A DNA stretch of 64,000 bases from Phalacrocorax aristotelis (lineage: Eukaryota; Chordata; Aves; Suliformes; Phalacrocoracidae). This document shows positions 25,127-38,476 of the stretch, in pieces. The first letter of the stretch is position 1. Every line of letters begins with the position of its first letter. Location of the stretch: NCBI RefSeq assembly GCF_949628215.1, contig NC_134282.1:14674723-14738722 (forward strand), given 5' to 3'. Made by a program: the position numbers and the translations under genes. The notes beneath the pieces are model-generated. The model searched no databases. It saw only the letters and a list, made by a program, of their open reading frames with translations, and was not told the DNA's origin.

Positions 25127-28100
25127 GTAAGGCGCGTCCCTCCGGCGGCCCCTGCTTGCGCGGCCCCTGCGCGGCCCCGGGCTCTACCGCTGGAGCCCGG
25201 CCGGCCGTCGTGCCGCTTCTCGCCTGCGCCTCGGGAACGCGCTGCCTGGCCCCGGGGGAAGGAGCGTGCGTGTGGCTTCTGATACAGCCTCCTGCTGAAT
25301 CTATGGTTTGGCTAGATGAGGTTGGCAGAGGAAGTCTCAGTTCTGGACAAAACGCAGGCACGTAAGCCCTCTGCCCTGGCTCACGAAGCCTGCACCACGT
25401 ATTTATTTTGGAGGCAGCTAAATGTCCCACAGACCCCCCAGGCAGCCGTGCCCTCTATCAGCCCTTGTGTCTTGTCAGCGGTTTGAAGATAAAGCAAAGG
25501 CACCCTTTGACAGAAGGCACAGCGCTGGGAGCAGTAACACCTTCTCACCATCAAGGCTCTTCCCAACAGCCTACGAGAGCCAGCCCTCTTACGTCTGGTC
25601 AAGATCAGACGAGCACTTGAAATTTTTATTACTGTGCTAAGCTCATGATATAAATTAATTAAAAATCACTAAAGGCAATGCTGACGATTTTTTAGGCTTG
25701 TGCAAACGCTTCTGGTTTTCAGCCTCACAGCAATACAACTGCCACCAGTACTGGTCTGTGTAGCATACACTCTCCATAACCAGACTTATCTCTTTCTACA
25801 GGAAAAAAAAAATATTGAGTGATCTGCACCCAGAGATTAAATTTTAGTTAGTAGAGGTTAAAATACACACCCACCCACCCTTTTTTTCCCCCTGGCATCA
25901 GCCAGCTTTTCAACTTAGTGTGGACTCTTAAAAAGAAAACTGGACTAGAGTTCTTCAACATGTTCAGGTGAAATCCTGCAACATATTTACTGTCCTCCCA
26001 CTCTCCACACATTAAAAGGCTTAAAATGTTATTGGTTATTTACAGGCACACAAGCCCTATATTATTCCAAGCAAGTAAACAGGCATATCGGTAACTAAAT
26101 GTGTCAGATCACAGTCTGTACAAGCAATAAATCTGCATAATTCAGTTCCAGCCATTTCTATATATCTGCAAACCCACTGGAATTAACAAGATGTATGGCA
26201 TAAGTGACAGCAGGATTCTGTTCAGAGCAGGCTACAGTTCACTGCAAACTTCTACCACTTCCGTGAGTGGCAGTACTTGTTTCGATTGTTGTGTAGCATG
26301 GGACAGGCTCGAAAATGGGCTCAGTAAAATTACAAACCCCAAACAGGGATGAGGATAAAGAGGGATTTTCATGTAAGGTGGGCTGTCTTCACTTTTCACT
26401 TGCATGAACCCACACCGCTAACATGATTAAACTTTTGCCTGAATAGGAGGATTGAGTATGACCTGAAGAAGGTAATTGCCATGGTGGTGTAGAAATGCAC
26501 TTGTAGCTCTGTCTTAGCGTCAGACAAATGTTGCACACCTCTGACTATGGGAGTTAATTTTGCTTGTTGCCACCATAATCTTTTAAATTACAGCATCTTT
26601 CAAAAATGCGATGAAGTGCCTACAAATTAAACTTTCGCTCATGTTTTAAGAATTTTAACTATATGCCTTTCCAGCAGGAACATTTTATTTCTGTACACCT
26701 TTCCTCTCTACAACCTGAACTACATAGCAGAGAAAAATCATTTTCAACTAGAGAGTGCTTCCTAGTTTACATTGCTAAACTGAGAACGCAAAGTGGTCCT
26801 GTATGATTAAGAGAGGGAAGTCACATTTGTCATTAAATTCTAATACAATTGGTTTCATTCTCACCTTACTTTTGTCAAGGTAGGCAGTAAAGACAGGTAA
26901 TTCTTACCCTGGAGTAGGAGGAGAAGTGGGCCCGTTTCCAATGGTGTGAGGTGTCCTGCCTTCCTGCTTGGAAACAGGGCCTTGCTTGGGTTGGTCAGGA
27001 TGTGCAAACTGCAACTACAAGTTACGGGTTTAAAAGGCAGTAAATACCAGCCTGAAATACCAGTATCCAGAGCACTGGAGAAGGGAGGGAAGTACTGCCT
27101 TTCAGTTTACAATGTCACAACACCACAACCAGCTTTTTACATTCCACTTAGAACAAGGTGGTGCATGATTTGTATTTGTGTTACCCAGTGAATGAATAAT
27201 ATTATCTTTAATTGTATTAAATATCTGAAAATGTATCTCATTTCTTTTTGCTATTTGTAGTACTGTAAAAACAGAGGAAGCTGCAGAATGTAAACATAGT
27301 GCTTTATTTACACTTTCTAGAATAATTCTGTTGAAACGTATGGACTGTGTTTGCAGACAGAGATATGTGTCAGAGTCAATTCCCATTAAAAATTTTATTT
27401 CAGATAATGGGCACTCACAGTATTTTCCTACACTCCTAAGTTTTCTGCACTGTGGTAATTTTATCCTCTGTGTTTGTTAAAAGAATACATTTAGATAGTC
27501 CTTTTCCCTGGCACTACCTGTGGTTACTTATTACAGCTGCAAAAATTAATATGGTAATTTAAAGTTACATAAACTACAAACTCTCATTACACTATCCCAG
27601 TTAAACTCTTGCTTATGCAAAAGTATAATATTAGTTGAAAACGTCTTAAGATGTCATCGATTACTCTCATTTGCTCACTACCTCTCCTTTTTCTTTGGAC
27701 CTTCTTGAGGTCTTGAGGCTCCAGTGCCTAATTATTGCCCAAATTTTAGGGCATCTAATCAGGCTGTGAGAAGCACCCCGTTGTTTCTGAGTGGTTGGCA
27801 TGTATTTCTGTTCCCCACCCTTAAAGTCTCCTTTTCTGCCTTGGTAAGTTCATAAAAGATCAGGTTCTGTCTCGAGTTGGATAGAGAATATGGATATTTT
27901 TGCATTATGTTAATCAAATACTATGTCTGACTCACATTACATGGTTAATCTTGTGCTTTTTTTAGCTGAACTTCATGGTTATCTTCCAGGAGACACCTCA
28001 ACACGAGGAGAAATAGACTAAAATTTAATTTGGATGTGTTATACTTAAAGTTGAGTTGGGGAAACAGGTTATCAAGATTTATCGGTACATGAATAGATCT

Positions 28101-28243
28101 ACTGTGGCAGTATATTAGATATGCCAAAGAAAGTGGCCAAATGGCTAAGTCAGGGGAAGGGAGGTGGGCAGCAAAGCAAAATAAACCCCTCACCTATTTG
28201 TGACAGGAATACTGGCAACCCAGCAACACATCTGCTCTGGCAG

Positions 28244-28279
28244 ACATGAAGACTGACATGAAGACTAACATGAAGAGAG
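28244..28279. repeat. 12-bp tandem repeat, three units
   Basis: ACATGAAGACTG, ACATGAAGACTA and ACATGAAGAGAG follow each other directly at 28244-28279. The first two differ at one base, and the third shares its first nine. A minor minisatellite inside the intron; no function inferred. Confidence 0.55.
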
Positions 28280-31200
28280 GCCTGAAAGTTCAAACAGAAA
28301 CACCGCAGTTGTTTCCCTAGCTATAATGAAGGCGACTTGGGCAGTTAGATGAAGCGGCACAGGCTGAGTGTAAGAGACTACTTATTTGACAGGGAATAGG
28401 ATCAGACCTGCCCCAACAAGTGACAGACCAGAGAAGAAAAAAGGAAATTAAATGAACCCTAGCCTCACAATTAATCTAGATTGCACTGCCAGTTAAAGAG
28501 TAATTACACATCAGACCCCATTGATTTTAAACCATCATCTCTCTCCAGAAAGACAAGTATAATCTCAGAATCCTTTCAGAGTTGGAGCCCTGGTAATATT
28601 TATAGTTTACAGCTGCGAGGGCTAGGTCAGGGTATAGCCTGGCCACTATAGGCCCACAGCAGTCCGCTTGTATTGTAGACTCTCTTACATGTACAGCTAA
28701 ATCTCTAGCCTTTGGTAATCTTGTTTCAGTTTTTAAGCCTTATCTAGCTTATCTAAGATCAGGTTTGAGAACCTAAGAGAAAATTGCAGAGCATCACAAA
28801 GAGAAATTTTTAGAAATCTTGTGGAATTCTGAAGACAAAATGAGAAATGTGGATCATTTATGAAGAGAGGAAAAGTGGAGGGAAGACTATTTTTTTCTTT
28901 TCACTATTGTAGAGTTAGTTTCCACCATGCTGACAGGAATAAGCAGGTTGCTGTTGCTGAGAATTGAACCCTAGCTACCTATCAAGACATGATGCATACA
29001 GGTTCCACTCTAGAAGTGTGATACTATTTTCCAGGTGAATAAGCAAGCAGTTCCGGAGTTAAAATTTTATGCAAAGTTAAAATCTTGGCATGTATACACA
29101 AGGTGATTTCAAATACATTGGAGTTTTGAGTAGCTGGCAACATAATTTACTCTTAGAGCTTAAAGGTGTGTAGATAGCATGTATGAGGCCCAAATGCTGC
29201 AGCCTGAAGATCAGAAAGGCTCCAGCAGAGCTGGTTTTTTATATCCAGCTGCTATTGCACAGAAAGTTACTAATCACGGTATCATTTTCTGTCTCTTCTA
29301 GTCCTAAAAACCCTGCAGTGAAAAGCAAGACAGTAAGCTTTTGCTAACCACAAAATTTCTTTTAGTTCCCTTTCCATCAACAAACTTGTCTCTTAAGATC
29401 ACTTTCACCAATAGACAGTCATTGTACTCAGAGCACTCATACCATGTTCTGTACTATCTTCTAAAACTTATCCTTCTGTCAATTTTTTTTCTTGGCAATG
29501 GACTCTAGAAGAATCTGTGTCATTTTTGAACATTTTAGGGAATTTAACAAATCTGACGAACAAGAGGATTTATGGTACTTGTGCTTGATTCTTCTTACCT
29601 CAGCTGTAACAAACAACTGAAAAGAAGTTATCTTGACTGTAAGTCCTAACAGCTGTGATTGTCTGAGACAAAGCACATATGAAATAGAATGGCTGGTCTA
29701 ATCATTTATGGCCTTATCTTCAGATAAATGATGGATTTTACTAAAATGACTTTGAGTTTAAGTGAATTGCAACTAGAGGTAGGAATATATCATGCTCCAA
29801 ATAGCATGCTGTTAGTATTCTCTGTTGCACCTTCATCTGAAACAACTACAGATTTTGGGCTGTCAGGTGTCTTACAATTTTCATTCCATTTGGTTTTTGT
29901 TTGATAGCACAACTATCCAGGTATCCGCTATATAACAACACTAGCTAGAATGCTTGGTTACTATTTGTGGTGTTTATCTCCTTTTATTGTAGTTGAGTAG
30001 CATTTCTTTTATAGGCACAGAAAATGGGTAATAACTGAAGACGACCTCACAGCAGGAAAGTGAGATCAGATTGGCAATGCATCAGTGAGTGGCATGATTG
30101 AAGACAAGACAAAAAGCAGGCTACAGCAAAAGGTAACTGGCGATATCTAAAGAAACTGGTACTGAATTCGGGCAAGGTCAATCTTTAGACAGTATTTCAC
30201 TGAGGTGAAAGCTGTAATTATGAGTTACGGCCAAAACAAAAAATGATTTAACTAAACGCCTAATTTTAGCTAATTCACCTATTCCTTTCTTTACTTTTAG
30301 GTCATACAAAGTTGTCAGTTACTGATAGATCGTTAAGTAGTGCAGTCTAATAATCAGTAGATAAAGTCTAGGAATAGAAATAGAAAATAAAACAGCATTC
30401 CTGAGTCCCCCCAGTTTTCTGAAAATTGAGAGGGATGTACTGAATGGGAGTACTGTGCCTCAGCATTTCTAGCTCAGAGGGACCCATGCAAATAGTAAAA
30501 CATTCCAGAAAACCACTGAACAGCTGTACTTTTATGCTGGGGGGCTTACGCAAGAGAGAAAAATGCATTCGTTTACTTCCCTAAAAAATGTTCTGTTGGC
30601 AGTTATCCTCTTTTTAACCCTGCTGTAGCATCAGCAGAGCCTGGCCAGACCCTTTCCTTGAAGCAGGCAGCCCATGCACAAAGAGCTTGTTTGTTGAGGA
30701 ACTACACATACCCCTCCCACTCTGAGTTTATAGGATATGTCGCCTTTTCATCTTTTTCTTTATAAACTCCTGTTGGTTTTCACCTTTTCTCCTTTCTCCC
30801 CTCATTCTTGTTACCCAAGCCTAAAAAGTTTATACAATTTTTCTTTATTCCCCTTATGAGGTAAATTGACCCTGAGAGTTAGTCTGCTACCACCCAGTTT
30901 CCAACAGTTGCTCAGGATTTCCTCAATGCACAACAGTCAGAAATGGAAAGCATGGGGCAGGAATCAACACCTGTTTTCAAACTGGGACTCTAGCTCTGCT
31001 GTTAAATTTCTCTCATTATTACTTTCTGCTTGGCTTTATTAGCAGCTTGCCATGATAAGACAATTACAGTTTTTCTCAAATCCAGCTTTATTTCAGGTAA
31101 AAGGTACTTCTTTACTCATGTGCTTCCTAAAAAGCACTTCAAAGGAAAAAGGTTCAAAAATATTTTGCCTTTAAATACATTTTATGATCATTTGCTATGT

Positions 31201-34200
31201 TCTTAAACATACCACCAGAAAAAGTCATGTGTACGGGACCACACATTCAAGCATGTGCTCAGCTCAGTTGGTAATTTTCCTAGTACTAAAGTAAAGCACC
31301 TGTGGCACCTTTTGGAGGGCACAGCACTACCTTTTCCAGGCATCTGCGCAGTTATGTTTGCCAGAGAACCAAGACTGCCCTTGGTTGAGGATCCACTGAT
31401 TCACAGCATCACAGCTTAGCTCATACTCTGGCTGTAACAGCCTTCTTCGTTTTGCTACCTCTGTTGCTGGTCCTCAGTACCCACAGGAACATCTTAAAGC
31501 CAGGACAGTAGAGAAAGTTCACTAGTGAATTTTATTTTCAAAATAGAGCAATAAATTTTACTTGAGAAAAAAAAACAGGAAATGAGCTGTACAAATTTGG
31601 CAGAACATCTATTTTGGTATCATTCTATTAAGTGTACTGCCTTCCAGACAAAGCACCAGCGATCACAGTATCTGGTTTTTCCTGGGTGATAATACCTTTT
31701 ACACTGACATGGATTAAGGTGTCTGTATTTGACCTTTCAATCTCTTTGATTAACCCCTTAGCACCTCGCTAGTCTAATTGACTTGTACAAAAATCACAGA
31801 TACATTGCTGTCTATATATTTGGATACTCAAATTTTCTTCTAGTCCTCATAATGACCTGCCCTTAACAGGAGTTTTGTTCAAGTGAAAGCACAATTGGGC
31901 CTCTATGTTTTCCATGTTATACTTACTAAGGGTTACATGATACTAACTTCTCTTGGGCTTAGCTGCATTACCATTTTAAAAGATTTTTTTTTTTTTGTCT
32001 GAATAAACTCTTGTACTTCACCAGTAACTCATACTGTTTTCTCTCCTTTCTGCTTTTGGTTCCCTTTTCTGACCCTAATGAGGTATTCATTAAGAAGCCT
32101 CCATGCTGATCCTTTGCTTTTAATCTTTCAACTTTTCCCTCCAGGCTGTTCCTAACATTCTCATTTAAGGAAGAAAAGTCTTTTCTGAGGCATAGTGTGA
32201 TATTTTCCCACTGTAAGGATATCTAAATTAATTATATAAAAGAAAAGTAATCAAGTGTCTCAGATCAGACACAGTGAACCAAATCCTATTATGTATTGCT
32301 GAATTATGACACATGGAAGACAAAGCTTCCTCTGAACAAAGGTGTTGAAATCTAATGTCTATTTCCTTGCACAGAAATCCACAATACCTTTGCTTTTGCT
32401 TCTCCAGTAAAAGAACGTTATTTTTCAGCATGAAGTCAAAAGGACAAAAAAAGATTCAACATGAGGTTTGTTCTCCCCAGAGCCATAACACTCTGACTAG
32501 TGGAAATTTATGTGGAAATCACTAGCCGTGGTCTTGGAAGTGTCGTCATAAAACTTCCACATTAGTTGGTGTAGTTAACATGACCCATACTTTAGTGATA
32601 TTGCTATGTCTGTGTCCACATCAACACCGACGTGCTGCATCTGCGTGTGTGCTTGTTTTTTCAGTTAATGTTTTCATTACTCAAAGCAAAAGCTTCTATC
32701 AGTCACTTAAATCACATCACTGTTTCTTTCTTATCACCGATGTGGTTAGTTAGAGGTTTTTAGAAAGTCTTTTTAGATAACAGCGTGCAACACAAACTAC
32801 TCTTAGCCAGCTCATCTAATTTCCTTTAGATTACAAAGTGGAGCACCTCTGTGACAGAGGTCTCCCAATTTCTAGTGTAGAAGCAGAGAATTTTAAGTGT
32901 TTCTTTTATCTCCCACTTTCTGACAGATTAGCCGTTGTTGCAGATGAAGACAACGCTATTACTCTGCACAATGCATTTCTAAAGCATGTTAGTTATTAAT
33001 TTACACTTGCCTTCTCTATTTTTGTGGGGGGAGGGAGGGGTAAAAATAAAAAGCACCTCCTGCATATTAAGTCTGTAGAGCTCAGGTGCATCATGGCTTC
33101 ACCCGGGTGATTTAGCTTAATGGCAGGAAAATGTCCTTTTGAGGATTAATGTATAGGTAAGGCCTCACACACATCAGAATGTTTCCATGCATGTCAGAAT
33201 GTTACTGATTTGCTGCACAACCTGGCGCAAATTTATGTATGTAAGTTCTCTTGTAGCACCTTTCTTACTGTTTTACAAGAAAGTACAGGAAGGCAGTTCC
33301 TTGTACCAGAAAAGTAGAAGTAATATCTTGCAGACTTCATTGCTCATCATGTTATTTTCTCATTTTAACTAAGGAAAGTTGTTCAGGAGCTTAAGTTGCA
33401 TACATAATGTTAACTTTTGCCTCTGCATCTTCTGGCTTAGCAGAAGAGTAACATGACTGTGGGAGAATACGCAAATGACACTGTGGTCTCTGAATAAACT
33501 AAGCTACCAGGACAAAGCAAGGAAGCCTCTATTTGGACTAACCTGAAATTCCACAAAAGTCCTATCACCTCCCATCTTTGTCTACAGAGTTACTAGCTGT
33601 GTCCCCTACCCTCCATCCTGCAAACATCTTTTCCTAGAGGAAGCAACAGAAAGCTAATTAAAACATCCCTTTCAGTAGTTTTATACTAGTAACACCAGTG
33701 ACTTTGAGTTGTGTCTTTCACAATAAAGCTGTAAAACAGAACAATGCCAAAGAACTTGCACCTAGATTCATAAAAATCCTTTTCTCCCAGAAGCAGGTGA
33801 TTTGGTTCATGAGGACACAATTGCATCCTTGACCTTTCCATCCCATTGTCTATTGTGGTCTCTGCCAGTGACAGAAGATTCTGACAGTGTCTGCATATTG
33901 CTGTGGGCATGTCATTCATGCATTAACCATTTTAGAACATTATAATTTCTAATTTAGATGCATGAAATCCCATTTTCTGCTAAATTATGAACAACCACTA
34001 ATATAACCAAGAGTTTAAACTTAGGTAAATTTTACCTGGGTTTACCCAGAGGCTGGTAAGCATATACTTACTGATCTCAGTATCTGGACTTTCACAGAGT
34101 AGATTGTAATACCCCTCTTATAGCCAGCCCTTATCTGGCTATACTGACTTTTTTTTTGTCTGCCTCGCTGTAGTAATACTTATTTTCCATCCTTTAATGA

Positions 34201-36284
34201 CACATCATTTTGTTATTTTACAATCTGACCAGAATTTAAGAGACATTTTATCTTTCTTCACATTTTTTTCTCCCTGGACCAAAAAGCAGAAGAGGCCCAC
34301 ATTTCACAACACACTACATTTCATTTCACACACATTACATTGCAGTGCAGCTACCCATAATAAACTAAAAGATATAACCTTTACCTTTGTCATTGGCTTA
34401 TGTCAGCTAATAAAAGCTGAGAGTGTGGAGAGTCTTCATCACAGGAGGCAGGGGAGTCTAGAGAAGTGAACTGGGTACCTGGTGCTTCCTCACAGCTGCC
34501 TGCAGGAATAGCATCACATCCCTGCATGAAAAGAATCTGTGGTGCAGAAATTCCTCTGGCCTGTAGCAATGTTAAATGATGCACATTTCTAATATTTGTA
34601 GGCTTCAAATTAAAATACAAAAACATGTTAGAGTATTATATGCTGCCAAAGCTGTGAGGAAGAGCAATATGTAACACGAGCCCTCTCATGTCCTGGAGTC
34701 AGTAACAGAGTAACAGTTTGTGAACAAGGAATCCCATGAGACACTAATATTTTGGGGCTCATTTCTACATGGGTAGCTGTTACTCTCAAGACCCCAGAAC
34801 ATTACTTACACATAACTGCGATCATCAAATGATAAATGCTAGAATGCGAATAATAACCTCTAAAGAGGCAAAAATTTCATTCAACTCCCAAAAGGAAGAT
34901 TTATGTAGCACTCCTGAGGTTAACCTCTCATTCCTTTCTGCTGTATAAAAATAATTTCCATATGCTGTGAATTTTCATTGTGTGTTTTAACAAAAGAAGG
35001 GCTAACTCTTCCTTTCCTGCCAACACTGCTGCATCTGATTCTTTAAAACCTTTGTGTTTGGACTCCTTAGCAAAGCCCAGCCTTCTTTCCTTTACCTATC
35101 AAAAATGTTTCTCTCTGCATCTTCCATGCCTGTAAGATCATGCTTCTTTGACAAGTCACTATTCACACAATGCCAAAAGAGCAACAACCTGTGACAGATT
35201 TCCAGCATCTGCCTGACCTTGTCTGTGGTGACCTCAGTAGGAGTTGCATCATCCCCTCCACTGAGGGTAGATTTCCCAGAGTTCGGCTGAATTTCAGGAG
35301 CTTTTTAAAATCTACATGGTAAAAGCACACGGTAACTACGTGCTTTTCTAAGTTAGCAAAAGCAGCTTCATTCTTACAATAGTCTGTGCCTTTTGAAGCA
35401 GCACCCTGAAGCATCATCCTTTCAGGTGATCTAGATAACAGAAATGCATCATTTCTGCTACAGGATCTTCGATATTTGTAGACAGCACACTTCTTTTCTG
35501 TTTTCAAGCAGCTGTAAAGATAATCTAACAGTGGCAACAATGTTCCACCAAAAGACTATCCCCAGCATTGCTACCAGGCAAGTTTCTTCATGTCTTAGTG
35601 AAACTAGAGAAAGAGCAAGTGGCTCAAGTAACAAGTCATCTGTTTTAATCACAGAATGAGATCATGCCAATAAGAGAAATCCTGAAAACTTACCTTTCCT
35701 TGAGCACTGGGGAAGGTCTCAGTTTGATAATCATATTGACACCTTTTCAACAGTTTTGAATTTCAAAAAGGGCATGAAAAGCCTCAGTTCTATAAAGGAT
35801 CTTTACGTGCAATTACTCTTTCTTCCTGAGCCAATTCTGGCCTCAGCAATTCTTCGCACAATTGGGATCTCTAAGTTACATCTTGAGCTGAAACTATTGT
35901 CTATAAATTCAGATATTATTAAAAACCAGCAAAGCAACAAGCTAATTGCCTAGATGTCCCTCTGTGCTGCTCAGAATATCAGCTCTTCCTTGAACAGCAG
36001 TAGAAGAGAAAGGCTCTGTCTTGCATTCAGAGCATTTGGATGAAGGGGCCTTTATCCCCCCAAAAAGGCCACTCTCCAGGTGATAGCTACCTTCTACTGG
36101 ACCAGTGAAACCATTGACTGAGAAGATCTGGACAGTGAAACTAAGAACTCTTTCAGTGTTCAATGCACAAAGACAGTCACTCCAGCAAGAAATAGGCCTG
36201 ACCAGAGACCAGTGATACTCAAAACGGCATGGAAAATGTCTTGTAATCCCTTATTAAGCTCTGCACACTTGAAGTCACAGTAGT

Positions 36285-36353
36285 ATTATCACTAATTTGA
36301 TATTACTGATTGGTTAGTGATTTAGTGATTATCACTAATAACTAAATCACTAA
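36285..36353. repeat. Nested inverted repeats built on TTAGTGA
   Basis: Perfect 12-bp arms TTAGTGATTTAG (36314-36325) and CTAAATCACTAA (36342-36353) enclose a 16-nt loop. The first arm overlaps a smaller palindrome TAGTGATTATCACTA at 36323-36337. An additional TCACTAA upstream, at about 36290, can pair with the same TTAGTGA. The motif and its complement occur about five times in 70 bp. This could be the end of a small inverted-repeat element or local expansion; the family is unknown. Confidence 0.5.
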
Positions 36354-37554
36354 TTTCACAGGAGAAATCACAGTATTTCTCCTACAAGCTGGGAAGGAAG
36401 AACAGTTGTTGTTATTGCTAGTTTTGCATACTTATGGAGGCACCCATACCGCATAACCTTAAAGGCAAATTAATAGATATATGAAATATCCAGTAAGTCA
36501 AATTGCAATTTTATATATGATCTGAAAGGAGGTAAGATACCTCATATGTATCTGATCTCTGTTCCGTTAGAAGAGGGCACAATAAGGGCTTTCAGCAGCG
36601 CATTTTACTTCAGGAAGTCTTTTTTTCTCTGTTGCCTCTCCACAGCCATTTTAATATAAAGCTGAAATATAGATCTGGATCAACCCCAGAATTAATGTAA
36701 ATTGCCTTACTCCTCAGGTTGGAAGAGTTCAGAGTAAAAGCTTGTGGTTCATTCCTGATGGAAATAATGGTGCTGATACAAATTTTAGGTGTGTGGCTAG
36801 GTGTCCAGGTAGGACATGCACTGCTGTGTAACTAAGAAAAGAATAAAACTTCTTACTCCATGGAACTAAGCTATCAGAAAAGAAACTTAAAATTCATCAG
36901 ATGATTTCACTCGCACTTAACAAACCTGAATTTGATTTCTGTCTTTTATTAAAAATGATCACATGGGGCACACTATATTTTATATAGGCAATTCCATCTG
37001 CAATAAAGGAAATGTGTTAATCCGTTCATTTACTATCACTCAGAGAAAGTAACCGTGCAGCATGTAACCTTTCACAGCTCAAAATAATCTCACTTTTATT
37101 CGTTCTGGGACTTGATGGCTTAATTCTTGTTAACTATTGACTCTTTGGGGTACTTCCAAATACCGTAAAGATACTGCATAAGCAGGCATCAAATCTGAAG
37201 TTACGAATGTGCAGTAAGCTGTATATTTATAATAAAACAATGCTTTACATTGTGTTGCCCTTCAAAAATATTTTCATGTCAGTGATGAAAACCCTAGAAA
37301 TTCTAGTCGTGCCTTGATCTGAAATAGATTAATTCTTCCTTTCCTGGCGTCTGATGTGCAGTAGATGGCATTGTTAGCAATATGAGCAGATGACATCCCT
37401 CAGAAGCAGACTTTAGGTAAGCCTGCTGATTATTGATCATTTTTGTCTTCCTTTTTGGTAAAGCTAATGGCTAGAACTGAGGTGCAAAAATCCATACTGG
37501 ATTGATGATGGTAGTTAATGCCCTCATTTCAAAGTCTTAATATGTCTGTGTTCA

Positions 37555-37576
37555 GCCTCTTTTAGAAAAAAGAGGC
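37555..37576. repeat. Perfect 9-bp hairpin
   Basis: GCCTCTTTT at 37555-37563 and AAAAGAGGC at 37568-37576 with the loop AGAA. Short intronic hairpin with no assigned role. Confidence 0.45.
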
Positions 37577-38418
37577 AATTTTTTACCCTGTGATATAAAC
37601 AAGAGTGACTGCCTCCTGCTATAACAATAAATTTTTCATATTTAAAAATTCAGCTATAGGTTTAGTAACCTAAGTAAGGAAAAGGTGATCTTCATTCCTG
37701 TCAAGAGAGTACAGCTGAGGTGACTGGGACAAGGGGATATCACATGAAGATTCACCTTTCAGACACCATCTTTTCTGAAGCTTAGCCTTTTGATGTTTAG
37801 TTTCAGAAGTACTGAACTAGAAGTATTGAGCTAGAAATATATTTTACTGTATTTTATTATCTTTTCTGCTTTAAGTTACTGCTGTGCAGATAATTTTATA
37901 TTCATATCTCTTAAGGATGTATAATACCCAAGACATATTAAACACCAGCGAGTTTGCAACACATTCATGCAGCCTTGGTCAAAGAAAGAAAACAGAGGTT
38001 GCTGTGATAGATAAACATGAAAGAAAGAACCAGGAAATTACATGAAAATCTAAGGTATCTGGAGCATCGGATACACTGTCAAGCCAGAACCGGTGGTCTT
38101 TAAAACCACCACCTCACTGACCTTCCCCAAGAGATTAGATAAACACACTGCATGTTGAAAATGGTTAATCCTTCAGTGTTTTGGAGTCCTGTTCTACATT
38201 TATTGAACCCAAGAATGTTTTTCCTCCTCTTAACAGCAGAGAAAACAAAATTGTGTGTATCTAGAGGAAAAGCTCCCAGAAAACGTTTCCTTTTAAACCT
38301 AAACCTAGAAGATCCAAAAAATGAAACCTATAAACTAAAATACTGAAACTTACTCTCAACTGCAAGACTTTTGGCTAACCATAATGAGTACTCTGTGGAT
38401 CAATCAGTCAAACCTGTA

Positions 38419-38476
38419 CCAAAAAAACCCAAAACCAACCCCCCAAAAAAACAAACCCAAAACAAAAAAAAAACCC
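38419..38476. repeat. A/C-rich low-complexity tract
   Basis: Alternating runs of A and C (AAAAAAACCC-type units) over about 58 bp on the + strand, inside the AGTR1 intron. Simple-sequence DNA; open frames across it are artefacts of composition. Confidence 0.75.

Larger units (their letters stand above)
24588..25280 (+). promoter_or_regulatory. CpG island promoter of AGTR1
   Basis: A sharply bounded block of about 0.7 kb, very rich in G+C and CpG, set in AT-rich DNA. It contains a TATA box, GC-box-like runs, a G-quadruplex motif, a GC-rich inverted repeat and a strong splice donor at 25126/25127, all consistent with a + strand promoter and first exon. No other gene reads away from it in this window and the next + strand coding exon is AGTR1, so I assign it to AGTR1. 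The assignment is inference. It could also drive a divergent non-coding transcript on the - strand, since CpG islands often fire both ways. Confidence 0.75.

Noticed and set aside
24381-25130. 249-codon frame through the CpG island, + strand
   Set aside because: Ala/Arg/Pro/Gly-rich translation typical of high-GC DNA; it runs across the TATA box and the splice donor.
24765-25430. 221-codon frame through the CpG island, - strand
   Set aside because: GC-driven absence of stop codons; no domain, and it is antisense to the predicted exon.
36285-36353. CRISPR-like spacing of short repeats
   Set aside because: Repeats are only 7-12 bp, in mixed orientation and without regular spacers, and the DNA is avian.
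37555-37576. Hairpin resembling a bacterial intrinsic terminator
   Set aside because: The genome is eukaryotic and no transcription unit ends here; only a short inverted repeat is supported.
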